Below the pieces are notes generated by a model that did no database searches, had not been told where the DNA came from, and worked only from the letters and a program-made list of their open reading frames with translations. 33,751 nt of DNA from Pandoraea sp. (GTDB lineage Bacteria > Pseudomonadota > Gammaproteobacteria > Burkholderiales > Burkholderiaceae): the NCBI GenBank assembly GCA_031291335.1, contig JARLJF010000037.1, positions 1 to 33,751 of the forward strand, read 5' to 3'. Position numbers and translations under genes: made by a program. Of the stretch, positions 7,043-13,818 are shown piece after piece (the stretch's first letter is position 1; each line of letters starts with the position of its first letter).

Positions 7043-7876
7043 TCAACCGATCTTCACTTCTTCGCGCAGATCCGCCCAGATCTCACGCGAGATGTCGATG
7101 AAGCGCTGTTCGTAGCGAATCTCGGACATCACACGCGGACGCGGCAAGTCGATCGTGTAGACGTTCTTCAACGTGGCCGGCCGCGCCGTCAGCACGAACA
7201 CGCGATCCGCCAGCGCAATCGCCTCCTCCAGATCGTGCGTGACGAACACCACCGAACCCGACGTCGACGACCACAGTTGCAACAGCTCGTCCTGCATGAG
7301 CGTGCGCGTTTGCATGTCGAGCGCCGAGAACGGTTCGTCCATCAACAGAATTTCGGGGTTGTTGATGAAGGTCTGCGCCAGCGCCACGCGTTTGCGCATG
7401 CCGCCGGAGAGTTGGTGCGGATAGTGGCTGCCGAACTTGTCGAGACCCACGCGCTTGATCCACTCATCGGCCTGCGCATAGGCGGCGTCTTTCGATTGGC
7501 CACGAAACAACGGGCCGGCGGCGACGTTGTCGCGCACGCTGCGCCACGGGAACACGGCGTCGTTCTGGAAAACGAAACCGATACGTGGATCGATGCCGTT
7601 CACGGGCTGACCCATGACGCGCACGCTGCCCGCAGTCGGACGCAGCAAGCCGGTGATCATCGACAGCGTGGTCGACTTGCCGCAACCGGTCGGGCCGACG
7701 ATGGCAACGAACTCGCCGCGTGCGACCGACATGCTGAAGTTGCGCAGCGCGACCGTGGCTTTGCCGTCCGGCGAGATGAAGCGGCACGACACGTTGTCGA
7801 ACTCGATGGCGGGCGTGTCACGCGAGACGGGGCTCGCGGCGCGGGCCGGCGCCGTGGGGGTGATGGTCTGGGTCAT
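7043..7876 (-). CDS. ABC transporter ATP-binding protein, NitT/TauT (SsuB-like) family
   Basis: The product has 277 residues and begins at the ATG at 7876. The nucleotide-binding domain is complete: Walker A GPTGCGKST, Q-loop FQNDAVFPW, signature LSGGMRKRVALAQ, Walker B ILLMDEPFSALD and the H-loop THD. The QND/FPW Q-loop and the PRPR near the C-terminus (DLPRPRV) fit the nitrate/sulfonate/taurine subgroup. The first 22 residues are a Pro/Ala/Thr-rich leader before the domain. It energises the permease encoded 92 bases downstream and would work with the binding protein encoded upstream on the same strand, across a 192-nt gap containing hairpins. Confidence 0.93.
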   Translation of the reverse strand: MTQTITPTAPARAASPVSRDTPAIEFDNVSCRFISPDGKATVALRNFSMSVARGEFVAIVGPTGCGKSTTLSMITGLLRPTAGSVRVMGQPVNGIDPRIGFVFQNDAVFPWRSVRDNVAAGPLFRGQSKDAAYAQADEWIKRVGLDKFGSHYPHQLSGGMRKRVALAQTFINNPEILLMDEPFSALDMQTRTLMQDELLQLWSSTSGSVVFVTHDLEEAIALADRVFVLTARPATLKNVYTIDLPRPRVMSEIRYEQRFIDISREIWADLREEVKIG

Positions 7877-7952
7877 ATGCCCGGCTCCTCAATACGTCGT
7901 CGAGCAGGTGAATGCGCGACGGTGTCGTTGCGGTTTCTTAGGGGTGAGCCAA

Positions 7953-7982
7953 CCCGCACACCGGACGGTCGTCGGGTGCGGG
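7953..7982 (-). promoter_or_regulatory. Intercistronic stem-loop between binding-protein and ATPase genes
   Basis: CCCGCAC (7953-7959) pairs with GTGCGGG (7976-7982), and CCG (7961-7963) with CGG (7973-7975) across a one-base bulge, leaving a 9-nt loop. It has no adjacent T-run, so it looks more like an mRNA processing or stabilising structure than a full terminator. Confidence 0.4.
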
Positions 7983-8058
7983 CGGCTCGGTTGGCTGCGC
8001 GTCGTGGGGACCGCGCGCCGGCACTACAGGGTCAAAGGTTGGCGAACGTGTCGCGTGC

Positions 8059-8083
8059 GATCAGGTGATTACTTCGCCTGATC
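8059..8083 (-). repeat. Inverted repeat spanning the stop codon of the binding-protein gene
   Basis: GATCAGG (8059-8065) and CCTGATC (8077-8083) form a perfect 7-bp stem with an 11-nt loop that contains the TAA stop (8069-8071, minus strand). It may limit read-through into the ATPase gene or protect the 3' end of the binding-protein message. Confidence 0.4.
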
Positions 8084-9109
8084 CACGAACTCGTTGGTGT
8101 ACGTCTTCGACAGATCGATGTGCTTGCCCTTGACGTTCGGATTGAACGCGGAGAGCACCTTGAGTACGGTCTCCGGACCGTCCTTCGGCATGCGGCCGTC
8201 CGGCGAGTACATCGGCAGCGAGTTCTGCAAGGCCTGCACGTACAGCGCCTTGTTGTTGCCGTAGTAATCCTTCGGCATCTTGTCCGCGATCTCGGCAGCC
8301 GAGTGCGTGTTGATGAACTTGAGCGTCTTCACGAACGCGCGGGCCAGCTTGGCGGCTTCGGGCTTGTGCTTGTCGAGCCACACGCGTTGCACATACAGGC
8401 TCGATGCAGGATAAGCGCCGCCCAGTGCAGCGACTGTGCCCTCCATCGTGCGCATGTCGACCAGCACGGCGGCGTCGCCGGTCTTGAGCAACTGCGAGGC
8501 GGTCGGCTCGGTGGTCATGCCGGCGTCGATACGGTTCTGCTTGATCGCGGCGATGAACGTGTTGTCGGCGCCGACCGGCAGCACCGAATACTGGGCAGAC
8601 GTCAGGCCGTGCTTGGCCGCCAGGTATTGCGTGAGGAAGTTGGTCGACGAGCCCAGACCGGTCACGCCCAGGGTCTTGCCCTTCACGTCGGCCATGCTCT
8701 TGATGGTGTCTTTGCTCTTCGCGTTGACCAGTTCGACTTCACCGGGCACCTGACCGAAGACCACGATCGCCTGGATTTCCTTGCCCTTGCTCTGCAGATC
8801 GATCGAGTGATCGTAGAAGCCGACCACGGCCTGCACGGCCCCTGCGAGCAATTCGTTTTCGGCGTCGACACCGGCGGGCTGCGAGAGCAGCTCGACGTTA
8901 AGGCCTTCTTCCTTGAAGTAACCGAGCTGCTCGGCGAGCTTGGCCGGCAGATAGACCATCTTCGTGATGCCACCGACCATGATCGTGATCTTGCCGCTAT
9001 CGGCAGCGAAACCCGGCAGGGCGGCCAGCGCCAGCGATGCACCGAGCATGGCGGCCAGAACAGGTTTCACGAAGGCTTTCGGCGCACGCACGCCAAGGCT
9101 TGCTCGCAT
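8069..9109 (-). CDS. ABC transporter substrate-binding protein (NMT1/SsuA-like)
   Basis: The ATG at 9109 has GGAGAC upstream and is followed by an n-region rich in Arg/Lys and a hydrophobic core ending GFAAD, a Sec signal peptide cleaved at about residue 36. The start of the frame much further upstream is rejected. The 346-residue protein carries an NMT1/THI5-like binding domain, beginning KITIMVGGITKMVYLPAKLAEQLGYF, with GVTGLGSSTNFLTQYLAAKHG and DAGMTTEPTASQLL later. It is periplasmic and delivers the ligand to the permease and ATPase encoded downstream. Ligand unknown; the residues seen do not separate sulfonate, nitrate or aromatic substrates. Divergent from a TctD/TctE-like pair, which may regulate it. 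Confidence 0.92.
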   Translation of the reverse strand: MRASLGVRAPKAFVKPVLAAMLGASLALAALPGFAADSGKITIMVGGITKMVYLPAKLAEQLGYFKEEGLNVELLSQPAGVDAENELLAGAVQAVVGFYDHSIDLQSKGKEIQAIVVFGQVPGEVELVNAKSKDTIKSMADVKGKTLGVTGLGSSTNFLTQYLAAKHGLTSAQYSVLPVGADNTFIAAIKQNRIDAGMTTEPTASQLLKTGDAAVLVDMRTMEGTVAALGGAYPASSLYVQRVWLDKHKPEAAKLARAFVKTLKFINTHSAAEIADKMPKDYYGNNKALYVQALQNSLPMYSPDGRMPKDGPETVLKVLSAFNPNVKGKHIDLSKTYTNEFVDQAK

Positions 9110-9371
9110 TGTGGTGTCTCCATCGTTTTTAGGGATAATGGCCCGAGCCTTCGATTGCGGCGCCGGCCGACCTCGCGTGGTTTGCCCACGGGGCCCGGGC
9201 AGCGAACTTGCAAATCGATTCCTCTGCCTTGTCGCCGATTGTAGAAAACCGAAGCTTTCATCAAGCTTTCGCCCCATGCAGGTTTTCGTTCCCGGCACGT
9301 GGGTGTTTACCCGCTGTTGGCTTGCGCAGGTTCCACGGGCACACTCGCCGTCGCATTCCGCTTCCGCCGTT

Positions 9372-10043
9372 ATGAAACTGCTGCTGATCGAAGACAACGA
9401 CACATTGGCCCACTGGCTCGCCCGCATGCTGCGCGACGACAACTTCACTGTCGACGCCGCGCGCGACGGCGACGCCGCCGACCGTCTGCTGCAATCGGAG
9501 ACGTACGACGTGGTGCTGCTCGATCTCATGCTGCCCAAACTCGGCGGCAAGCATGTGCTGCGACGGCTGCGCGAGCGGCGCAACAACGTGCCCGTCATCA
9601 TTCTCACGGCCAGCGGCTCTGTCGACGAAAAGGTCGACTGCCTCGGCGCTGGGGCCGACGATTACCTGGTGAAACCGTTCGAAGTGCGCGAGTTGATCGC
9701 ACGCATCAAGGCGCTCGCGCGTCGCCACTCGCCCGAACAGGGCGCCGATCTTGTGTGTGCCGATCTGAGCTATCAGACAGGCACGCGGCAGTTCACGATT
9801 GCCGGTGCACCCCTTGCGTTGCCGTCGCGCGAGCATGCGGTGCTCGAGATTCTCATGCGCAAACAGGGCAAGACGGTAGCCAAGAGCGCACTGGTCGACG
9901 GCGTCTTCGGTCTGGACGACGAGCCGAGCGCCGACGCCATCGAAATCTATATCCACCGGTTACGCAAGAAGCTCGAGACGAGCCGCGCGGCCATCATGAC
10001 CCTGCGTGGTCTGGGGTATTTGCTGCGCGAGAAAGATGCTTAG
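9372..10043 (+). CDS. Response regulator, OmpR family (TctD/QseB-like)
   Basis: The product is 223 residues. The ATG at 9372 starts directly at the conserved beta-1 strand (MKLLLIEDND); no strong ribosome site precedes it. The receiver has its acidic pair in IEDND, phospho-acceptor Asp about residue 51 (VVLLDLMLPK), Thr in ILTASG and Lys in YLVKPFEVREL. The DNA-binding winged helix includes ALPSREHAVLEILM and AIEIYIHRLRKKL. It overlaps the kinase gene by 8 bases, indicating one operon with translational coupling. Its 5' end faces the ABC binding-protein gene across 262 bases, so control of that transporter is a reasonable inference. Confidence 0.92.
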   Translation: MKLLLIEDNDTLAHWLARMLRDDNFTVDAARDGDAADRLLQSETYDVVLLDLMLPKLGGKHVLRRLRERRNNVPVIILTASGSVDEKVDCLGAGADDYLVKPFEVRELIARIKALARRHSPEQGADLVCADLSYQTGTRQFTIAGAPLALPSREHAVLEILMRKQGKTVAKSALVDGVFGLDDEPSADAIEIYIHRLRKKLETSRAAIMTLRGLGYLLREKDA

Positions 10044-11430
10044 CCTGCGCGTTCGGCTGCTGATGTGGCTGATGCTGCCGCTCTCGCTCTACATCGGGGC
10101 GAGCGCGTGGCTGGCCTATCGCAGCGCGCACGACACGGCCGAACTCGTGCAGGACCGCGCGCTGCTCACCTCGGCGCAGGTGATCGCGGGCGAACTGACG
10201 TGGGTCGACGGGGCCTTGCGCGCGAGCGTGCCGCCCTCTGCGCTGGAACTGTTCGCGTCCCCCGCGCGCGACCGGGTCTTCTATCAGGTCATGACCGAAG
10301 ACGGCCGGCTCCTCGCCGGGCCGCCCGACTTCCCGCATCCGCCGCTCTTTCCGCAGACCGTACCGACCTACTCGAACATCGAGGTGAACGGCGAACCGTT
10401 GCGCGCCATCAGCTTCGTTCGCACGATGTACGACTCGGGCAAGCCCCACAAGGTCGCGGTGGTGGTGGCCGAGACGATGCACGCGCACGACGAGATGCTC
10501 TCGCAACTGTGGGAGCCGTCGCTGCACCGGCAGATCGCCATGGCCGCCCTCGCCGCCGTCTTGGTGCTCATCGGGCTGACGGTCGAGCTGCACCCGCTCA
10601 TCCGCCTCAAGGATGAGGTCGCCGGGCGGGCGCCGCAGGAACTGGTGCCGATTCGCGCCGGACAACTGCAAACCGAACTGCGGCCCATCGTCGATGCCAT
10701 TAATTTGTGCATCCAGCGGCTCTCGGCGCAGGCGCAGCAGCAGCGGCGCTTCGTGGCCGACGCCGCGCATCAACTGCGCACGCCGCTCACGCTGCTCGAC
10801 ACGCAACTCCAATTCGCGGCCCAGCTCGACGATCGCGCGGCACTGGCCGACGTGCTCGCCGCCATGCAGACGAGCAGTCGCGGGCTGGCCGACCTGACCA
10901 ACAAGCTGTTGCTGCTCTCGCAGGCGGAGGCGGCCGACACCCCGGCGTTCTCTCGCTCGCGGGTGGATCTGGTCGCGGCGGCCGCCGGGGTGCTCGAAGA
11001 ACTCGTCGCGCTCGCGCAACGGCGCAACATCGATCTTGGGCTGGAAACTTCGGAGACCCATGTGTGGGTGGCGGGCAACGGCGAACTGTTTCACGCGATG
11101 GTCATGAATCTTGTCGACAATGCGATCCGCTATATCCACGAAGGTGGACGCGTCACCGTCGCCATCGACCGTCCGGACGGCTCAGCCCGCCTGCGCGTGA
11201 TCGACAACGGGCCAGGAATCCACGCCGAGGCGCGTCAGCGCGTGTTCGAGCGCTTCTACCGCAATGCGCCGCCGGGTCAGCCCGGCACAGGCCTGGGGCT
11301 GGCCATCGTCAAGGAAATCGTGGCGGCCAGTCACGGCACGGTAACGCTGGCGCCCGGCGACGACGGCCAGGGCCTGATCGTGACCGTCACGCTTCCCTTA
11401 GATTCGGAGACCGAACGCAACGCCCCATAG
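10036..11430 (+). CDS. Sensor histidine kinase (TctE/QseC-like)
   Basis: The product is 464 residues, starting at the ATG at 10036 inside the end of the regulator gene. It has TM1 (about 7-28), a periplasmic domain of about 135 residues of the two-component-kinase N-terminal (2CSK_N) type, TM2 (about 167-183), and a short linker instead of a clear HAMP domain. The H-box ADAAHQLRTPLTLL carries the phospho-accepting His about residue 245. The N-box is VMNLVDNAIRY, G1 is VIDNGPGI, the F-box region is VFERFYRN, and G2 is GTGLGLAIVKEI. The AAHQLRTPL form of the H-box is typical of the TctE/QseC branch. The signal is unknown; the divergent ABC uptake operon suggests it may sense the imported compound or a related metabolite. 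Confidence 0.92.
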   Translation: MLSLRVRLLMWLMLPLSLYIGASAWLAYRSAHDTAELVQDRALLTSAQVIAGELTWVDGALRASVPPSALELFASPARDRVFYQVMTEDGRLLAGPPDFPHPPLFPQTVPTYSNIEVNGEPLRAISFVRTMYDSGKPHKVAVVVAETMHAHDEMLSQLWEPSLHRQIAMAALAAVLVLIGLTVELHPLIRLKDEVAGRAPQELVPIRAGQLQTELRPIVDAINLCIQRLSAQAQQQRRFVADAAHQLRTPLTLLDTQLQFAAQLDDRAALADVLAAMQTSSRGLADLTNKLLLLSQAEAADTPAFSRSRVDLVAAAAGVLEELVALAQRRNIDLGLETSETHVWVAGNGELFHAMVMNLVDNAIRYIHEGGRVTVAIDRPDGSARLRVIDNGPGIHAEARQRVFERFYRNAPPGQPGTGLGLAIVKEIVAASHGTVTLAPGDDGQGLIVTVTLPLDSETERNAP

Positions 11431-11800
11431 GGAACGTCGCCCAAGTCATTTCACCGATGAAGCGCGCGGTAAACCCGTGGCCTCGCCTGAAAGAAAATCA
11501 CAACTGTATGAAGTCACGATAAAAATTAAGGCGTTACAATTGTTTAGATCGGAAATGTCGTTTGAAACATACGCTCGACTGGATACGCTAGGACAAACCC
11601 TGATATATTTGGGGCCTTCGCAGAATCCTCCTCAAGCAGGCGAAAACTTCTTGATCCAAATCAAATAGTTACGCTTCGCTGTCAACCATGCGGGTACCCA
11701 CCGCGTGTAATTGTGACGAATTGTAAAGTTTGTTAAATTGAATGTGGGTCTCGCCGCGTGGGTTGCGGCACGGGACTTTTTCTCTCAGGGATTTGCCTCC
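11431..11800. other. AT-rich gap between two two-component systems
   Basis: This stretch is clearly richer in A and T than its surroundings, mainly at about 11500-11740. It contains one weak small frame (11477-11668), a palindrome ACAATTGT (11536-11543), and two direct copies of AATTGT exactly 10 bases apart (11709-11714 and 11719-11724) about 80 bases before the NarX-type kinase gene. Helically phased repeats of this kind are typical of regulator sites near promoters. Confidence 0.5.
11477..11668 (+). CDS. Possible small protein of unknown origin
   Basis: A 63-codon frame starts at a GTG (11477) without a clear ribosome site and ends at the TAG at 11666-11668. Its base composition and codon use (AAA, ATA, TTT, TTA codons) differ sharply from the neighbours. 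The second half (SFETYARLDTLGQTLIYLG) looks like plausible protein, with alternating polar and hydrophobic residues. It may be the remnant of a transferred gene, a genuine small protein, or a chance frame in regulatory DNA. I recognise no family. Confidence 0.25.
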   Translation: MASPERKSQLYEVTIKIKALQLFRSEMSFETYARLDTLGQTLIYLGPSQNPPQAGENFLIQIK

Positions 11801-12688
11801 ATGCCGTATCTCGTCGATCCTGCCGCACAGGCTGCGAGACGTCGCGTGTCGCTCGACGACACGTTGCACACGCGCGCCGCGACGCCGGTATCGGATCAGC
11901 CTGCCGCCTGCGACATCACGTTGCCGGCGGAGCCCGCCTCGCGCGCTGCGCGGGCGTCGGCACGTCCGCTGGCACAATCCGTCGCCCGCAAGATCGACGT
12001 CGCCCGCGAGGCCGAGCGCACGCGTCTGGCGCAGGAAATCCACGACGGGCTTGGCGCTCAACTCACGGCGTTGCAATTGGTGGTGGCGCGTCTGGCGATG
12101 CGTCCGCCCGCCGACGCGGCCGAATGGCAATCCCTCTGTACCCAGATTCAAAACGCAGCGAACGCGGCACAAGACGCGGCTGACGAACTCGTCGGCAACA
12201 ACCGCCCGCCCGCGCTCGACGCGGGCCTCGTCACGGCGCTGCGCGTGTGGTTGCGCGGCTTCGGCGAGCAAAGCGGGCTCACGTGCATCTGGCGCTGCGA
12301 CGACGTGACGCGCGAGCGCGTCGCAAATCTTTCCCCCGATGCGGTGCTCTCGTTGTACCGTATCGCGCAGGAAGCGCTGACCAACGTTGCCCGGCATGCA
12401 CGCGCCTCGCGCGTCGTCGTGGCGCTCGATGGCAGCCATCGTTCACTCAAACTCACGATTTCCGACGACGGTTGCGGCCTGGCCCGCGGCTCTCGTCGCA
12501 AGCAGGGACATTTCGGATTGGTGGGCATGCGCGAGCGCTGTACGGCGCTCGGCGGCACGCTACGTATTGGTAGTGTTCAGGGATCGGGAACGCTCGTGAG
12601 TGCACGGCTTCCCTGGCATCAGATCCTGTCGGCCCCGGCCGGCCTCCATGGCCCGGAATCGCTTGCTCTTCACGGATACGCATCATGA
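11801..12688 (+). CDS. Soluble NarX-type sensor histidine kinase (HisKA_3 family)
   Basis: The product from the ATG at 11801 is 295 residues. A TTG start at 11738 is possible but has no better signal. The first 60 residues are Ala/Arg/Pro-rich and lack a membrane segment or recognisable sensor domain. The dimerisation helix holds the HisKA_3 motif LAQEIHDGLGAQL with the phospho-accepting His about residue 81. The ATPase region has LSLYRIAQEALTNVARHA (N-box), TISDDGCGLA (G1) and HFGLVGMRERCTALGG (G2). It is cytoplasmic by sequence, so it must sense an internal cue or a partner protein. Its stop overlaps the start of the NarL-type regulator (ATGA), so the two are an operon. Position directly upstream of fliC makes a link to motility conceivable. 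Confidence 0.9.
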   Translation: MPYLVDPAAQAARRRVSLDDTLHTRAATPVSDQPAACDITLPAEPASRAARASARPLAQSVARKIDVAREAERTRLAQEIHDGLGAQLTALQLVVARLAMRPPADAAEWQSLCTQIQNAANAAQDAADELVGNNRPPALDAGLVTALRVWLRGFGEQSGLTCIWRCDDVTRERVANLSPDAVLSLYRIAQEALTNVARHARASRVVVALDGSHRSLKLTISDDGCGLARGSRRKQGHFGLVGMRERCTALGGTLRIGSVQGSGTLVSARLPWHQILSAPAGLHGPESLALHGYAS

Positions 12689-13344
12689 CGCTTAGAGTGC
12701 TCATCGTCGACGACCACGCCATCGTGCGGCAGGGCGTCCGGCAGTTGCTCTCCGATAGCGGGAGCATCGCCGTCATCGGCGAAGCCGATTGCGGCGCAGA
12801 AGCGCTGGAGATGACAGACGCAGCGCAGTGGGACATTGTCCTGCTCGACATTTCGCTGCCCGACACAAACGGTCTTGAGATTCTCAAGACGCTGCGACGC
12901 AAACATCCCCGTTTGCCGATCATGATCTTCAGCATGTACGGGGAAGGTCAGTTCGCGCTGCGTGCACTCAAGGCCGGCGCTGCCGGTTATTTGAGCAAAC
13001 GCTCGAACGCGCAGCAACTGGTCTCGGCCGTGCGCCAGGTCGCCTCGGGTCGCAAGTACGTGAGCCCGATGGTCGCCGAGACGCTCGCCGACTACCTCGG
13101 GCCGGACGCCGATCAGCCGCCGCACGAGCGCCTGTCCGACCGCGAGTACCAGACGCTTTGCATGATCGGCTCGGGCAAACGCCTGACCGACATCGCCAAC
13201 GCGCTCTCGCTCTCGGTCAAGACGGTCAGCGTGTACCGCACGCGCCTGCTCGAGAAGATGCGCCTGAACAACAACGCCGAACTCACGTATTACGTGATGC
13301 AACACGGCCTGGTCAGCGCCGAAATGGGTCCGGTCTGCGCGTAG
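12685..13344 (+). CDS. NarL/FixJ-family response regulator
   Basis: The product is 219 residues. The receiver has its acidic pair in LIVDDHAIV, phospho-acceptor Asp about residue 55 (IVLLDISLPD), Ser in MIFSMYG and Lys in YLSKRS. The LuxR-type helix-turn-helix spans about residues 150-210 (LSDREYQTLCMIGSGKRLTD then LSVKTVSVYRTRLLEKM). The ATG at 12685 overlaps the kinase stop by four bases. A hairpin 42 bases after the stop (13386-13409) could end the transcript before fliC. Targets are unknown. Nearby inverted repeats at 13649-13669 are candidate sites for this or another regulator. Confidence 0.93.
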   Translation: MTLRVLIVDDHAIVRQGVRQLLSDSGSIAVIGEADCGAEALEMTDAAQWDIVLLDISLPDTNGLEILKTLRRKHPRLPIMIFSMYGEGQFALRALKAGAAGYLSKRSNAQQLVSAVRQVASGRKYVSPMVAETLADYLGPDADQPPHERLSDREYQTLCMIGSGKRLTDIANALSLSVKTVSVYRTRLLEKMRLNNNAELTYYVMQHGLVSAEMGPVCA

Positions 13345-13385
13345 CGCCAGCGGCATCACACTTTCTGCTAATTAAGCACTCACTC

Positions 13386-13409
13386 CATGGCCCGCGACAG
13401 CGGGCCATG
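13386..13409. terminator. Hairpin after the NarL-type regulator gene
   Basis: CATGGCCCGC (13386-13395) and GCGGGCCATG (13400-13409) form a perfect 10-bp stem with the tetraloop GACA. The flanking T-run is poor (TGTGCATTT), so termination efficiency is uncertain. Confidence 0.55.
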
Positions 13410-13648
13410 TGCATTTCGGGCACCTCCCGCCATCGATGCGAAGAATTTTCATGGCCGCGGGAAAAAATATTTTCTCGGCTGTCGCACCGTGCCACGGATT
13501 GAGAATCGCCCGTCCCGCCATCAGGGTGACGCCAGGCGTCGCCACCTCTCCAAGCCTTACAGGGCATGAATAGGCGGCACATTGCCCCTTTCCTTGACGG
13601 ATCAATCGTGGAGGAAATTTGTAGACTGGCTTACTAGCGTTTTTCCGA

Positions 13649-13669
13649 CATCGACGGGCCAAGTCGATG
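13649..13669. repeat. Inverted repeat just upstream of the fliC promoter
   Basis: CATCGAC (13649-13655) and GTCGATG (13663-13669) are perfect inverted copies with a 7-nt spacer, ending 31 bases before the sigma28 -35 element. The size and position fit an operator for a dimeric regulator. Confidence 0.45.
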
Positions 13670-13700
13670 GGGGGTGAGAGAGCATTTTGTGAAATCACCC

Positions 13701-13727
13701 TAAATTTTCCCAATGGCCGTCCGATAT
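13701..13727 (+). promoter_or_regulatory. Sigma28 (FliA) promoter of fliC
   Basis: TAAA (13701-13704) is followed after exactly 15 nt by TCCGATAT (13720-13727), which matches 6 of 8 positions of the FliA -10 element GCCGATAA. The spacing is that of class III flagellar promoters. The predicted leader to the fliC ATG is about 85 nt. Confidence 0.8.
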
Positions 13728-13752
13728 CCCCTACAACGGCGGCTTTCGGCGA

Positions 13753-13816
13753 TTGGCTGGTGAGCCAAAGTTACGGCGCTTAAGCCGGAGCCAAAAATTT
13801 TGGGAAAGGAGTGGCT
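13753..13816 (+). promoter_or_regulatory. Structured fliC leader with competing pairings near the ribosome site
   Basis: TTGGCT (13753-13758) and AGCCAA (13763-13768) form a hairpin with loop GGTG. CGGC and GCCG around GCTTAA (about 13774-13787) form a second. A further AGCCA (13789-13793) can pair with TGGCT (13812-13816), placing the AAAGGAG ribosome site (13805-13811) in its loop. The short motif is thus present twice in each polarity. Confidence 0.35.
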
Positions 13817-13818
13817 AA

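Noticed and set aside
5964-7115. 383-codon plus-strand frame opposite the ABC permease
   Set aside because: The translation is rich in Arg, His and Gln without recognisable structure, and the minus strand carries a clear permease with a strong ribosome site.
8120-9244. 374-codon plus-strand frame opposite the binding-protein gene
   Set aside because: His/Arg/Leu-rich shadow of the clear NMT1-type protein on the minus strand.
9994-11139. 381-codon minus-strand frame opposite the TctE-like kinase
   Set aside because: Low-complexity Arg/His/Gln translation; the plus strand encodes a complete kinase.
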